From assembly GCA_028688015.1 (NCBI GenBank), contig JAQTZB010000007.1, forward strand, positions 163,510-227,509: 64,000 nucleotides of DNA, written 5' to 3'. Within the stretch, counting starts at the first letter, position 1, and every line of letters starts with the position of its first letter. Made by a program: the position numbers and the translations under genes. The stretch comes from Elusimicrobiales bacterium. GTDB lineage: Bacteria > Elusimicrobiota > Elusimicrobia > Elusimicrobiales > UBA9959. Of this stretch, positions 51,754 to 60,536 are shown one piece after another. A model generated the notes under the pieces. The model ran no database searches. It saw nothing but the letters and a program-made list of their open reading frames with translations, and had not been told where the DNA came from.

Positions 51754-54566
51754 CGGGCGGCGTCCTCCATGGCCCCGGCGCAGCGGCCGCAGACGGCGGC
51801 GTGCTTGGGGTGGGCCCCTATGTCCTTGCGCCACTGCCAGCAGCGCGGGCACTTGGCGCCCTCCGCCTTGGCCACCTTCACTTCCAGCTCTGGGGCCGCG
51901 GCGTCGAACTCGACGGCGGCCTCGGAAACTATGGCCACCTGCGGCCACAGGGCCAGGGTGGATTCCAGGAAAGCCTTCATCTCCGGCTTGGAGGTGCGCA
52001 GGGTGATGCGGGCCTCGAGCGACGAGCCCACCTCGCCCGCCTGGCGCTTTTCCTCTATGGCCTTGGTGACGGTCTCGCGCGCGGCCATGATCTTTTCCCA
52101 GCGCTTGAGCAGGGCCTCGTCGGCGCGGGCGGCGGCGTAGCGCGGGTAGTCCGCCAGGAACACGCTGCCTTCGAGCGACGGGTCGATCTCGTCCTTGGCG
52201 GTCTTCCAGGCCTCTTCGGCGGTGAAGGAGAGCACCGGCGCCATCATCTTGGTGACTGCGAGCAGGATCTCGTGGAGCACGGTCTGGCCCGAGCGGCGCT
52301 CGGGCGCGTCGGGGCTGTAGGTGTAGAGCCGGTCCTTGAGCGAGTCCAGGTAGAAGGCCGACAGGTCCAGGATGCAGAAATCCGCCACGGCGCGGATGGC
52401 CTGGCGGAACTGGAAGTTGGCGTAGTATTTCTCCACCGCGGCCGCCGTGACGGCGAGGCGGGCCAGCATGTAGCGGTCCGTCTCGGTCAGTTTCTCGTCG
52501 GGCAGGCGGTGCTGCGCCGGCTTGAAGTCCGCGAGGTTCCCGAGCAGGTAGCGCAGGGTGTTGCGCACCTTGCGGTAGGTGTCGATGGCGCCGCCGAGGA
52601 TGGTCTCGGAGATGCGCACGTCCTCGGAATAGTCGCAGAGGGCCACCCACAGGCGCAGGATCTCGGCGCCGTACTTGGAGATGATGTCCTGCGGGTCCAT
52701 GGCGTTGCCGGCGGACTTGTGCATGGCGCGGCCGCTGCCGTCGAGCACCATGCCGTGGGTCAGCACGGTCTTGAACGGCGGCTCGCCGCGCAGGGCCACC
52801 GCCGGTATGAGCGAGGTCTGGAACCAGCCGCGGTGCTGGTCGCTGCCCTCTAGATAAACGTCGGCGGGAAAGAACTTGCCGGGGCCGAGCATGCCGCCTT
52901 CGAGCACGGCGTACCAGGAGACGCCCGAGTCCAGCCAGACGTCCATGATGTCCTTCTCCTTGGAGAAGGCGGTGCCGCCGCAGGCGCACTTGGCGCCGGG
53001 GGTCATCAGTTTCTCTACGGGTTCGGAGAACCAGAAGTCGCTGCCTTCCTTGAAGACGCGCTCTTCCATGCGCTTGAGGAAAGCGTTGTCCTCGTGCACC
53101 TTGCCGCATTCCTTGCAGTACACGGCGATGATCGGGGTGCCCCAGTAGCGCTGGCGCGACAGGCACCAGTCGGGGCGGGTCTTGAGCATGCCGGCCATGC
53201 GCTCGTGCCCGGCGGCGGGCAGCCAGCGCACGCCGTCGGCGGCCTTCTGCAGTTTGGCGCGCAGGCCGTCGAGGTCCACCTTGAGGAACCACTGCTCGGT
53301 GGCGCGGAAGATGACGGGCTGCTTGCAGCGCCAGCAGTGCGGGTAGCTGTGGCCGATCTCTTTCTTCGCCAGCAGGTTGCCGTCGGCCTGCAGGGTCTCC
53401 ACCACCTTGGCGTTGGACTCGAAAACCTTCATCCCCTCGAAGATACCGGCGTCGGCGTTAAACTTGCCGTCCTCTTTGACGGGGCAGAAGATGTCGAGGC
53501 CGTGCTTCTTGCCGGCGTGGAAGTCCTCCTCGCCGTGGCCGGGGGCGATATGCACTATGCCGGTGCCGGTGGACATGTCCACGAAGTCGGTGGCGATGAC
53601 GACGCGTGGGAAGCGGCGCGCCTCGGGCAGGTGCGCCGACAGGCAATGGGTGTATTTGAGGCCCACCAGTTTAGCGCCGGGGATCAGGGCGCCCTTCTGC
53701 GCCTCGAGGCCGGTGGCGGCCAGAAAGCTGTCGGCCAGTTTGTCGGCGACCAGCAGGTACTGCCCGCCGGTCTCGAGCACGCGGTAGTCCTCGGCCTCGG
53801 ACACGGCGGCGGCCATGTTGGACGGCAGCGTCCACGGCGTAGTGGTCCAGATGACGATAGAGGCGCGGTTCTGCGCCACGGCGGCGAGCCCGTCGGGCAG
53901 GGTCTGCAGCGGAAAGCGCACGAAGATGGACGGCGAGGTCTTGTCCTTGTACTCCACCTCGGCGTCGGCCAGGGCGGTCTCGCAGGAGACGCACCAGTAG
54001 ATGGTCTTCTTGTCGCGGTGGATGTGGCCTTTCTCCAGCAGTTCGCGGAAAGCCTTGATCACGGTGCCCTCGTACTCCTTGGACATGGTGATGTAGGGGT
54101 GCTCCCAGTCGCCCAGCACGCCCAGGCGCTTGAAGCCCTGGCGCTGCAGGTCTAGGAAGCGGTTGGCGAAGTCGCGCGCGGAGCGGCGGAAAGCGGGGAT
54201 GTCGTCGATGTGGCGCTTGCCCATCTTCATCTCTTTGAGCAGCGCCTGTTCGATGGGCAGGCCGTGGCAGTCCCAGCCGGGCACGTAGGGAGTGTGGAAG
54301 CCCATGAGCGCGTGAGACTTGACCACCATGTCCTTGAGGATCTTATTGAGGGCGGTGCCGATATGGATAGGGCCGTTGGCGTAAGGCGGGCCGTCGTGGA
54401 GGACGAAGGGCTTGGCGGCGCGGCGCTTGGCCAGCATCTTGCCGTACAGGTCTTCCTTGTACCAGTTCTCTATGATGCCGGGTTCTTTCTTGGTGAGGTC
54501 CCCCCTCATCGAGAACGAAGTCCTGGGCAGAAACACCGTCTTAGAGTAGTCCGTCTGTGTATCCAT
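51750..54566 (-). CDS. ileS: Isoleucyl-tRNA synthetase
   Basis: This 938-residue class I enzyme has PYANGPIHIG (HIGH-type motif, here HIGT, about 61-71), the signature region GRAMHKSAGNAMDP (KMSKS-type loop with His and Ala substitutions, about 612-620), the editing domain between them and a C-terminal zinc finger (CPRCWQWRKDIG, then CGRC). I start it at MDTQTDYSKTVF; the frame upstream runs into a REP palindrome. It is the first gene of a seven-gene operon. A TATAAT box lies nine bases before the ATG. Confidence 0.93.
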   Translation of the reverse strand: MDTQTDYSKTVFLPRTSFSMRGDLTKKEPGIIENWYKEDLYGKMLAKRRAAKPFVLHDGPPYANGPIHIGTALNKILKDMVVKSHALMGFHTPYVPGWDCHGLPIEQALLKEMKMGKRHIDDIPAFRRSARDFANRFLDLQRQGFKRLGVLGDWEHPYITMSKEYEGTVIKAFRELLEKGHIHRDKKTIYWCVSCETALADAEVEYKDKTSPSIFVRFPLQTLPDGLAAVAQNRASIVIWTTTPWTLPSNMAAAVSEAEDYRVLETGGQYLLVADKLADSFLAATGLEAQKGALIPGAKLVGLKYTHCLSAHLPEARRFPRVVIATDFVDMSTGTGIVHIAPGHGEEDFHAGKKHGLDIFCPVKEDGKFNADAGIFEGMKVFESNAKVVETLQADGNLLAKKEIGHSYPHCWRCKQPVIFRATEQWFLKVDLDGLRAKLQKAADGVRWLPAAGHERMAGMLKTRPDWCLSRQRYWGTPIIAVYCKECGKVHEDNAFLKRMEERVFKEGSDFWFSEPVEKLMTPGAKCACGGTAFSKEKDIMDVWLDSGVSWYAVLEGGMLGPGKFFPADVYLEGSDQHRGWFQTSLIPAVALRGEPPFKTVLTHGMVLDGSGRAMHKSAGNAMDPQDIISKYGAEILRLWVALCDYSEDVRISETILGGAIDTYRKVRNTLRYLLGNLADFKPAQHRLPDEKLTETDRYMLARLAVTAAAVEKYYANFQFRQAIRAVADFCILDLSAFYLDSLKDRLYTYSPDAPERRSGQTVLHEILLAVTKMMAPVLSFTAEEAWKTAKDEIDPSLEGSVFLADYPRYAAARADEALLKRWEKIMAARETVTKAIEEKRQAGEVGSSLEARITLRTSKPEMKAFLESTLALWPQVAIVSEAAVEFDAAAPELEVKVAKAEGAKCPRCWQWRKDIGAHPKHAAVCGRCAGAMEDAAR

Positions 54567-54575
54567 AATATATTT

Positions 54576-54581
54576 ATTATA
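54576..54581 (-). promoter_or_regulatory. -10 box of the ileS operon, very short leader
   Basis: TATAAT on the minus strand ends nine bases before the ileS ATG, giving a leader of two or three bases. No clear -35 is visible; the upstream side is a REP palindrome. Confidence 0.5.
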
Positions 54582-54584
54582 CAA

Positions 54585-54640
54585 AAAAGGTGCCAGGCAC
54601 CTTTTGCGGATTACCCCCAAAAAGGTGCCTGGCACCTTTT
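54585..54640. repeat. REPIN-like pair of AAAAGGTGCC palindromes at the RAYT gene
   Basis: Palindromes 54585-54605 (centre A) and 54620-54640 (centre T) with a 14-bp spacer, between ileS and the divergent RAYT gene. Confidence 0.8.
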
Positions 54641-54651
54641 TAGTTTTTTAA

Positions 54652-54660
54652 TGCTAAAAT
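54652..54660 (+). promoter_or_regulatory. Extended -10 (TGCTAAAAT) before the RAYT gene, possibly leaderless
   Basis: TGCTAAAAT ends six bases before the ATG at 54667, which would be the first transcribed base. Confidence 0.45.
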
Positions 54661-54666
54661 TCAGGC

Positions 54667-55323
54667 ATGCCCAGAGGACCTAGACTTTTTTTTGAGAACG
54701 CGCACTATCACATTACTGACCGGGGAAACGACAAGGCCCCTATTTTCTCCGATTTTGACGACCGGCTGCAATATTTAACGCTTTTAGAGAAGATAAAAAA
54801 CGATTTCGGGGTGCAGGTCGCGGCCTACGCCCTGATGACCAACCACATCCACCTCTACCTGGTCACGCCCAAGGCCAACCTCTCAGAGACCATGCTGGAA
54901 CTGAATAGCGCTTATTCACATTACTTCAACAAAAAGCACAACAGGACCGGACACCTCTTCGAGGGCAGGTACAAGTGCAAACTGGTACAGCGCGACAATT
55001 ATTCCCTGGCCCTGGCCCGCTACGTCCATCTGAACCCGGTGAAAGCCGGCCTGGCGGAGAAGGCGGAGGAGTACGCCTGGTCCAGCGCCGCGCAGTATCT
55101 GGGCATCCGCGGCGGCCTGGCCGCCCCCTCGCTAGTGCTGGACCAGCTCTCCGACAACCGCGAGAAAGCCCTGGCAAAATACCTGGAGTTCATGGCTGAA
55201 CCGCCGGAAACCTTTACCGGCAAGAACTGGAAGATCTTCGACAAGAACCGCAACATGGTCATAGGTGACCGGGAGTTCAAAGCCGCCCACACCCCCCACG
55301 GCCAGGAGAACGACCAGGACTAA
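54667..55323 (+). CDS. REP-associated tyrosine transposase (RAYT, Y1 family)
   Basis: The 218-residue protein is an HUH single-strand transposase: HIH at 60-62 (NHIHLYL) binds the metal, and Tyr119 in ALARYVHLNPVKAG is the likely nucleophile. The start MPRGPRLFFENAHYHIT is typical of RAYTs. The family mobilises REP palindromes, and the AAAAGGTGCC palindromes here and at 44700 are the obvious substrates. The frame is intact, so it may be active. Confidence 0.9.
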   Translation: MPRGPRLFFENAHYHITDRGNDKAPIFSDFDDRLQYLTLLEKIKNDFGVQVAAYALMTNHIHLYLVTPKANLSETMLELNSAYSHYFNKKHNRTGHLFEGRYKCKLVQRDNYSLALARYVHLNPVKAGLAEKAEEYAWSSAAQYLGIRGGLAAPSLVLDQLSDNREKALAKYLEFMAEPPETFTGKNWKIFDKNRNMVIGDREFKAAHTPHGQENDQD

Positions 55324-55343
55324 AAAGGTGCCTGGCACCTTTT
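55323..55343. repeat. Single REP palindrome behind the RAYT gene
   Basis: AAAAGGTGCC-T-GGCACCTTTT, same as the inner copies upstream. It may also terminate the RAYT transcript. Confidence 0.8.
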
Positions 55344-55392
55344 TTAAATTTTATATACTGCATAGTGAGTTACAGATAGCGGAGGCTGAAGA

Positions 55393-55644
55393 ATGGAAAC
55401 CATACTTACTGTTTGCGTGGTCATAGTTACTCTGGCGTTCGTGGCGCTGGTGGTGCAGGCCGTCCTGACGCTGCAGCAGCTGCGGCACACGGCCAAAGCC
55501 GTGGAATACCTGGCCCTCAACGCCGACGGCAAGCTGACCGCCCTCGACCCGCTGATCACCGGCGTCAAATCCGTCACCGACGCCGTGTCCAGCGGCTGGT
55601 TCAAGGCCGCCAGGGCCGTGTACGGCATGTTCTCGAGGGACTAA
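55393..55644 (+). CDS. Small single-pass membrane protein
   Basis: This 83-residue protein has one N-terminal membrane helix (residues 4-26, ILTVCVVIVTLAFVALVVQA) followed by a short helical part with LRHTAKAVEYLAL and a C-terminal amphipathic stretch. It may be a short relative of DUF948-type envelope proteins; I do not recognise it firmly. GGAGG precedes the ATG, and its stop is adjacent to the next ATG, so it belongs to the three-gene operon with the cNMP-binding protein and the AI-2E transporter. Confidence 0.7.
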   Translation: METILTVCVVIVTLAFVALVVQAVLTLQQLRHTAKAVEYLALNADGKLTALDPLITGVKSVTDAVSSGWFKAARAVYGMFSRD

Positions 55645-56133
55645 ATGGGCATCCTCAACGTTTTCAGCCGCATCTACGACGAGGAGATACTGCGCAAGCT
55701 GGACTTCCTCCGGCAGATCAGCCTCTTCGAGGGCATCAAGAAGGGCCACCTGATCCACGTGCTGGAGAGCCTGCAGGAGCGCACCTACCTGAAGGGCGAA
55801 ACCATCTTCGCGCAGGCCGACATAGGCCGGGCGCTGTTCATAGTTTTCTCCGGCAGGATAGAGCTGTCCCGCCTGGACGCCGCCGGCAAGCCGGAAGTCA
55901 TAGCCGAAGTGCGCCCGGGCGAGTTCTTCGGCGAGATGGCGCTGCTGGAGGAAATGCCCCGCACCGCCACCGCGACTGCCGCCGAAGAGACCAAGGTCTT
56001 CATGCTGTTCAAGATCAAGCTGGACTCGCTGCTCTTCTCCTACCCCAAGATAGGCGTGGTGATAGCCGCGCAGCTGGCCAAGATCCTGTCCGCCCGCCTG
56101 CGCGCCGTACTGGAAAAGCCTGCGGGGAACTAG
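55645..56133 (+). CDS. Cyclic-nucleotide-binding domain protein
   Basis: The 162-residue protein is a single cNMP-binding beta-barrel (about residues 22-140), with the phosphate-binding cassette GEFFGEMALLEEMPRTATA. No helix-turn-helix follows, so it is not a CRP-type regulator; it may sense a nucleotide and act on a partner, perhaps the neighbouring transporter. Three bases separate it from that gene. Confidence 0.85.
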   Translation: MGILNVFSRIYDEEILRKLDFLRQISLFEGIKKGHLIHVLESLQERTYLKGETIFAQADIGRALFIVFSGRIELSRLDAAGKPEVIAEVRPGEFFGEMALLEEMPRTATATAAEETKVFMLFKIKLDSLLFSYPKIGVVIAAQLAKILSARLRAVLEKPAGN

Positions 56134-56136
56134 GCG

Positions 56137-57210
56137 ATGGCGACGGATACGCAGAAAAAGAGCTACGCGCAGTTCCTGCTGCCGGTCGCTATCGGCATCG
56201 CGGCCGTCTACTTCATAGTGATGGCCAAGGGCGCCCTCTTCCCCTTCATCCTCAGCGCCGCGCTGGCCTACATCCTTAACCCGCTGATCTCTTACTTCGA
56301 GGTCCGCGGCATCAGGCGCTCCTACGCCGTGGCCGCCCTCTACATCACCGCGGGCGCCGTGGTCTTTGTCGGCGTCTGGCTGCTGTTCCACTTCCTCTCG
56401 GCGGAGCTGCAGGACCTGCAGCAGAGCTGGCCCACCTACGCCGAGCGCCTGCAGGCCTACGTCACCAACCTCAACGCCAAGATGGTAAAGACCTACCCGG
56501 TGCTGGCCAAGGTGGGTCTGGACGCCAGGCTGCAGCACCTGCTGGAGATGGTACCGCAGCTGCTGCTGTCGCTGCTGCCGGCGCTGACGCTGCTGTTCAT
56601 AGTGCCTTTCATCACCTTTTTCATGCTGGCGGGCGGCTCCGCCATGATAGACTACCTGCTGGACCACCTGCCGGCGCGCTACTCCGAGCTGATCCTGCAT
56701 ATCACGTCGCGCATCGACGGGTCGCTGGGCAACTACCTGCGCGGCATCCTGACCGAGGCGTTCGTGATCTTCCTGATAGCTTTCACCGGCCTGATGCTGC
56801 TGGGCCTGAACTACGCCGCCGTGATAGCGGTGCTGATAGGCATCTCCAGCCTGGTGCCCTACCTGGGCGCCATGGTGGGCGCGGTGCTCTCGTCTATAGT
56901 GGCCTACCTGCAGTTCGGCACCCTCCTGCCGATCATCAAGATCCTGGCCTTCTTCACCGGCATCCGCTTCTTCGACGACTGGTTCCTGCAGCCCTACATC
57001 ATGAAGAAAGCCGTGGACCTGAACCCGGCGGTGATCCTGCTGGCGCTGATGGCCGGCGGCGAGATAGGCGGCATCTGGGGCATAGTGTTCTCGATCCCGG
57101 TGACCTGCATCCTCAAGGAGATCCTGCAGATAGCCATTGAGCTGCAGGAGACCGAGTTCCGCTGGAAGCCCAAGCCCGAGCCCACGCGCATCAGCATCCC
57201 CTACACCTAA
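56137..57210 (+). CDS. AI-2E family transporter
   Basis: The 357-residue membrane protein has about eight helices, a soluble region near 85-130 (LSAELQDLQQSWPTYAERLQ) and the conserved GISSLVPYLGAMVGAV and LVDLNPAVILLAL-like segments (here AVDLNPAVILLALMAGGE). Family members export autoinducer-2 or act as ion antiporters; which applies cannot be read from sequence. Last gene of its operon, followed by a terminator. Confidence 0.87.
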   Translation: MATDTQKKSYAQFLLPVAIGIAAVYFIVMAKGALFPFILSAALAYILNPLISYFEVRGIRRSYAVAALYITAGAVVFVGVWLLFHFLSAELQDLQQSWPTYAERLQAYVTNLNAKMVKTYPVLAKVGLDARLQHLLEMVPQLLLSLLPALTLLFIVPFITFFMLAGGSAMIDYLLDHLPARYSELILHITSRIDGSLGNYLRGILTEAFVIFLIAFTGLMLLGLNYAAVIAVLIGISSLVPYLGAMVGAVLSSIVAYLQFGTLLPIIKILAFFTGIRFFDDWFLQPYIMKKAVDLNPAVILLALMAGGEIGGIWGIVFSIPVTCILKEILQIAIELQETEFRWKPKPEPTRISIPYT

Positions 57211-57230
57211 GCCGCCCGGCGGCAAATAAA

Positions 57231-57258
57231 AAAAAGGGAACGGCAGCGTTCCCTTTTT
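57231..57258. terminator. Bidirectional terminator between the AI-2E gene and tRNA-Leu
   Basis: AAAAAGGGAACG-GCAG-CGTTCCCTTTTT, a perfect 12-bp stem with A- and T-runs on both sides. Confidence 0.85.
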
Positions 57259-57276
57259 CATTCCAACTGAAATCTT

Positions 57277-57360
57277 TGGGCGAGGAGGGAATCGAACCCT
57301 CATGACCGTGAGGCCGCAGGTTTTTGAGACCTGTGCGTCTACCAATTCCGCCACTCGCCC
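57277..57360 (-). tRNA. tRNA-Leu (CAA)
   Basis: Type II tRNA of 84 bases with acceptor stem GGGCGAG/CTCGCCC, anticodon loop CTCAAAA (anticodon CAA), a long variable arm and T-loop TTCGATT. The CCA end is not encoded. Confidence 0.95.
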
Positions 57361-57383
57361 GCAGTGCAATTCTACAAAATTTA

Positions 57384-58067
57384 CTATTCGCGCGGGTTTG
57401 GCCCGGCCAGCAGCGTATCCAGCCGCACCGGTTCGAGGCCCAGGCGCCCGGCCTCATCCAGGATGGCTTCCGTGAGGCGCAGCGTCTTCTCGCGGCTCTT
57501 CCCCCCGCCGTCGTGCAGCAGCAGCACCGCGCCGGCGCGCGTGGCCTTGCGGTACTCTTCTGTCATCTTAGCCTCGGGGGTCTTGGTCCAGTCGCTGCCG
57601 TAGCTCCAGTTCGCGGGCCTGTAGCCCAGCTTTTTAACCGCTTCGCGCACCCAGGGCCGGTCGTAGCCGTTGGGCATGCGCAAAATGGCCGGTTTGAAGC
57701 CGGAGGCCTTTACGATAGCGTCTTCCGCCTTCTTCACCTCCGCGGCCAGGACCTTCTCCCTGTCCTCGCCCTTGCCGATCTTGAACCAGTTCTTGTGCGA
57801 ATCCGTGTGGTTGGCAATCAGGTGCCCGCCGTCGTGGATCTTCTTGACCAGTTCCGGATAGCGCCGCGCAGAAGTGCCCAGCAGGAAGAAGGTGGCCTTC
57901 ACCTTACGCCGCTCCAGCAGCGCCAGCAGGTCGCCGGTTATCTGGCCCGGGCCGTCGTCGTAGGTAAGGGCGAACTGCGGCCGGCGCTTGGCCTGGGCCT
58001 GCGCCGGCAGCGCTGAGGCCGCGCAAGCCAGCGCGGCCAGGGTGAGCAGCAAAGTTTTCTTGAGCAT
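57384..58067 (-). CDS. Secreted polysaccharide deacetylase (NodB fold)
   Basis: The 227-residue protein has a signal peptide (MLKKTLLLTLAALACAASALPAQA is its hydrophobic part, residues 1-24) and the NodB motifs: LTYDDGPG with the catalytic Asp pair near 35-40 and NHTDSH near 91-96 with the metal-binding His residues. It probably deacetylates peptidoglycan or an exopolysaccharide. It lies 17 bases behind the ABC permease gene on the same strand. Confidence 0.9.
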   Translation of the reverse strand: MLKKTLLLTLAALACAASALPAQAQAKRRPQFALTYDDGPGQITGDLLALLERRKVKATFFLLGTSARRYPELVKKIHDGGHLIANHTDSHKNWFKIGKGEDREKVLAAEVKKAEDAIVKASGFKPAILRMPNGYDRPWVREAVKKLGYRPANWSYGSDWTKTPEAKMTEEYRKATRAGAVLLLHDGGGKSREKTLRLTEAILDEAGRLGLEPVRLDTLLAGPNPRE

Positions 58068-58084
58068 AGCGTCTCCTAGTTGCC

Positions 58085-59752
58085 TTAGATCTCGTGCCGT
58101 TCCAGGTTGCGCAGCCCGGCCTTCCAGGGCAGGTACAGCGCCGCGGCGTTAAGCGCCAGGAACAGCCCGGCGCAGAGCGCCAGTCCGCGCAGGTCCCACG
58201 GGTTCGGGCGCCCCATGCGCGCGGAAAAATGCATATGCACCGGCCAGGCCTCTATGCCCAGCAGCAGCGCCAGGTAACCCATGGCGCAGGCCATGTAGAG
58301 GAAGCCGCCGTAAGAGGACTCCAGCTGATGGATGTTCTCGACGTTAAAATCCGGAAAGACCGCGCCGAAGCCGATACCCATCACGCTGATGGCGAGCGCG
58401 GCCACCAGGATGGTGAAGGTGGACAGCGCCGAGACGAACAGGTCCGCCCCGAGCAGGTGGTTGGAGACGGTGATCAGTAAAAAACCTACGAGCAGCGACG
58501 GCAGCAGCGAGACCAGCAGCTTCTCGCGCATGACCGCGCCGGTGGTGAGCGGCGCGGCCCTGAGCAGCCAGTAGCTGTTGCCTTCCAGGCTGATGGCCGG
58601 GAAGGTGAAGCGCAGGCCGATGGCCGCCATTACGAAGCCGGCCACGCCGATATTAAGGAAAGAGACCATGCTCCGCAGGTCCGCCGTGTCCAGCGGCAGC
58701 TGGCGGATGCTGAACAGGTAGACGGCTATCAGCGCGCCGATCAGGATGATCTGCGACCAGTACCGCGCGTCGCGCGACAGCGAAAGGCGGTCCTTCCAGT
58801 ACAGCGTCAGGGAGGCGCGCAGCCCGGGGTAGCGCGCGGCCAGCCGCTGCTCGGGCAGGGTGTCGCGGCGGCCCTTGAAGCGCGGCGAGCTCTGGGCCCC
58901 GCTAAAGCCGCGCATGTAGAGGCGCCCCGACAGCGCGTAGATGAGCAGGTACAGCGCCCCGGCGGCGGCGCACAGCACGCCCGCGCTGGCGGCGAAGGCC
59001 CCCCAGTGGCCTGCCGAGTAGGCCACCATGGCCTTGGTCACCCACCACGACGGCATGTACGGCGCCGTCGGGGACTGCAGGTACTGGATGTACTGCGCCA
59101 CGATCTCCAGCGAGTCGGGGCGCAGCAGCTTCTCCGGCTTGGAGAAGCGGAAGATGACGTAGACGAAAGCTACCGACAGGCTGCCCAGCAGCCAGGTGAT
59201 GTCGCGCGTCTTGGACGACGGGAAGAGGTACATCACGAGCATGCTGAAGAAGATGCCGAAGGCCCCCGCCAGCATGACGAACGGGACCATCAGGAAGGCG
59301 TAGGCGAGGTAGAAGCCCGCGTCCAGGCCCTTTATGCGGCCCAGCGCTATGATGTAGGGCAGGATGGCCAGCACCAGCGTCCACGACGAGTAAAAGACAG
59401 TTTCCAGCGCCTTATCCAGGAACACGGCGCGCAGGTCGAGCGGGCAGGAGAACAGGAATTTCAGGTCGAACGAGTAGTACAGCGTCGTCATGGAGATGAT
59501 GATGGACGAGACTATCACCATCGAAAAGGTCATCAGCAGCACCATGGAGGTGAGCTTCCAGGACAGCATGGGCCCTATCAGTTCGACTCCCTCCAGGTAG
59601 TTCAGCAGGCGCCAGAAGCCGCCGTAGAGCGCGGCCAGCATCATCAGGCCCACCCCGGCGAACAGCAGGTTCTTGACCAGCTTCCAGCCGCGCAGCCCCA
59701 GCAGGGCGTTGCGGAAGGTGAGCACTTTGCGCTTGAGCAGGACCGGCAGCAT
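58085..59752 (-). CDS. ABC-2-type exporter permease
   Basis: The 555-residue membrane protein has around twelve helices, with the hydrophobic pairs typical of large ABC-2 permeases, and begins directly after the ATPase gene (one base). No soluble catalytic motif is seen. It would form the channel of an exporter; the cargo is unknown. Confidence 0.78.
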   Translation of the reverse strand: MLPVLLKRKVLTFRNALLGLRGWKLVKNLLFAGVGLMMLAALYGGFWRLLNYLEGVELIGPMLSWKLTSMVLLMTFSMVIVSSIIISMTTLYYSFDLKFLFSCPLDLRAVFLDKALETVFYSSWTLVLAILPYIIALGRIKGLDAGFYLAYAFLMVPFVMLAGAFGIFFSMLVMYLFPSSKTRDITWLLGSLSVAFVYVIFRFSKPEKLLRPDSLEIVAQYIQYLQSPTAPYMPSWWVTKAMVAYSAGHWGAFAASAGVLCAAAGALYLLIYALSGRLYMRGFSGAQSSPRFKGRRDTLPEQRLAARYPGLRASLTLYWKDRLSLSRDARYWSQIILIGALIAVYLFSIRQLPLDTADLRSMVSFLNIGVAGFVMAAIGLRFTFPAISLEGNSYWLLRAAPLTTGAVMREKLLVSLLPSLLVGFLLITVSNHLLGADLFVSALSTFTILVAALAISVMGIGFGAVFPDFNVENIHQLESSYGGFLYMACAMGYLALLLGIEAWPVHMHFSARMGRPNPWDLRGLALCAGLFLALNAAALYLPWKAGLRNLERHEI

Positions 59753-59753
59753 G

Positions 59754-60476
59754 TTATTCGGTGAGTTCCAGGAACACGTCTTCCAGCGAGCGGACGCCCT
59801 GCCCGGCGGTCAGTTTCTTGACCTCGTCCACCGTGCCCTTGGTGATAAGGCGGCCGCGGTAGATGATGCCGACGGTGTGGCAGAGCTTCTCGGCCATGTC
59901 CAGGATATGCGTGCACATGAAGACCGCCGCCCCGTCCCGGGCGATGTCGGCCAGCAGCGTCTTGAAGCGGCGGATGCTCTTGGGGTCCAGCCCCACGGTG
60001 GGCTCGTCGAACAGCACGGCCTTGGGGCGGCGCAGCAGGACGCTGGCGATCAGCAGTTTCTGCTTCATGCCGTGGGAGTAGCTCTCCAGCAGCTCCCCGG
60101 CGTGGGCCGCCAGCTCGAAGGTCTCGAGCAGCTCGGGGATGCGGCGGCGCTGGTCGGCCGCGGGCACGGCGTAGATGTCGCCTATAAAGCGCAGGAACTC
60201 CCAGCCGGTCAGCTTGGGGTAGACGAAGGGCTCGTCGGGGATGTAGGCCATGGCTCGCTTGGCGGCAAGCGGCTCGCGGGCCACGTCGAAGCCGGCCACG
60301 CTGGCCGTGCCAGAGGTGGGCCGCATGATGCCGGAGAGGATCTTGACCGTGGTGGTCTTGCCCGCGCCGTTGGGGCCCAGGAAGCCGAAGATCTCGCCGG
60401 GCGCCACCTTGAGCGACAGCCCGTCTACGGCCTTGAAGGAACCGAAAGTTTTGGTTAGATTATTTATTTCTATCAT
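59754..60476 (-). CDS. ABC transporter ATPase
   Basis: The 240-residue protein has Walker A GPNGAGKTTT (34-43), signature SYSHGMKQK near 129-137 (a common variant of LSGGQ in ABC-2 exporters), Walker B AVLFDEPTVGLD near 150 and a His switch in MCTHILDM. It energises the permease encoded next to it. Confidence 0.92.
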   Translation of the reverse strand: MIEINNLTKTFGSFKAVDGLSLKVAPGEIFGFLGPNGAGKTTTVKILSGIMRPTSGTASVAGFDVAREPLAAKRAMAYIPDEPFVYPKLTGWEFLRFIGDIYAVPAADQRRRIPELLETFELAAHAGELLESYSHGMKQKLLIASVLLRRPKAVLFDEPTVGLDPKSIRRFKTLLADIARDGAAVFMCTHILDMAEKLCHTVGIIYRGRLITKGTVDEVKKLTAGQGVRSLEDVFLELTE

Positions 60477-60487
60477 CGCTGTAAAAA

Positions 60488-60519
60488 AAGCGCCGACCGG
60501 CTTGGCCTGGTCGGCGCTT
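60488..60519 (-). terminator. Intrinsic terminator of the envelope operon
   Basis: AAGCGCCGACC and its complement (60509-60519 with 60488-60498) followed on the minus strand by seven T. It ends the group 63500-60537 before the ABC genes. Confidence 0.85.
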
Positions 60520-60536
60520 GGGGGCGGCCGGAGCCG

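Larger units (their letters stand above)
54585..55343 (+). mobile_element. RAYT element with flanking REP palindromes
   Basis: The transposase gene 54667-55323 is bracketed by a palindrome pair upstream and a single copy of the same 21-bp palindrome downstream (55323-55343), which overlaps the stop codon. This is the layout of REP-associated transposase units. Confidence 0.75.

Noticed and set aside
51283..53292. A 669-codon minus-strand frame ending as lspA
   Set aside because: Only the last 156 codons form LspA, starting at a GTG that overlaps the ileS stop; the rest reads ileS in the wrong frame.
54567..54640. T-box leader for ileS
   Set aside because: The -10 box leaves two or three bases of leader; there is no space for a T-box.
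55351..57369. A minus-strand frame of 672 codons
   Set aside because: It covers tRNA-Leu and lies antisense to three coherent plus-strand genes.
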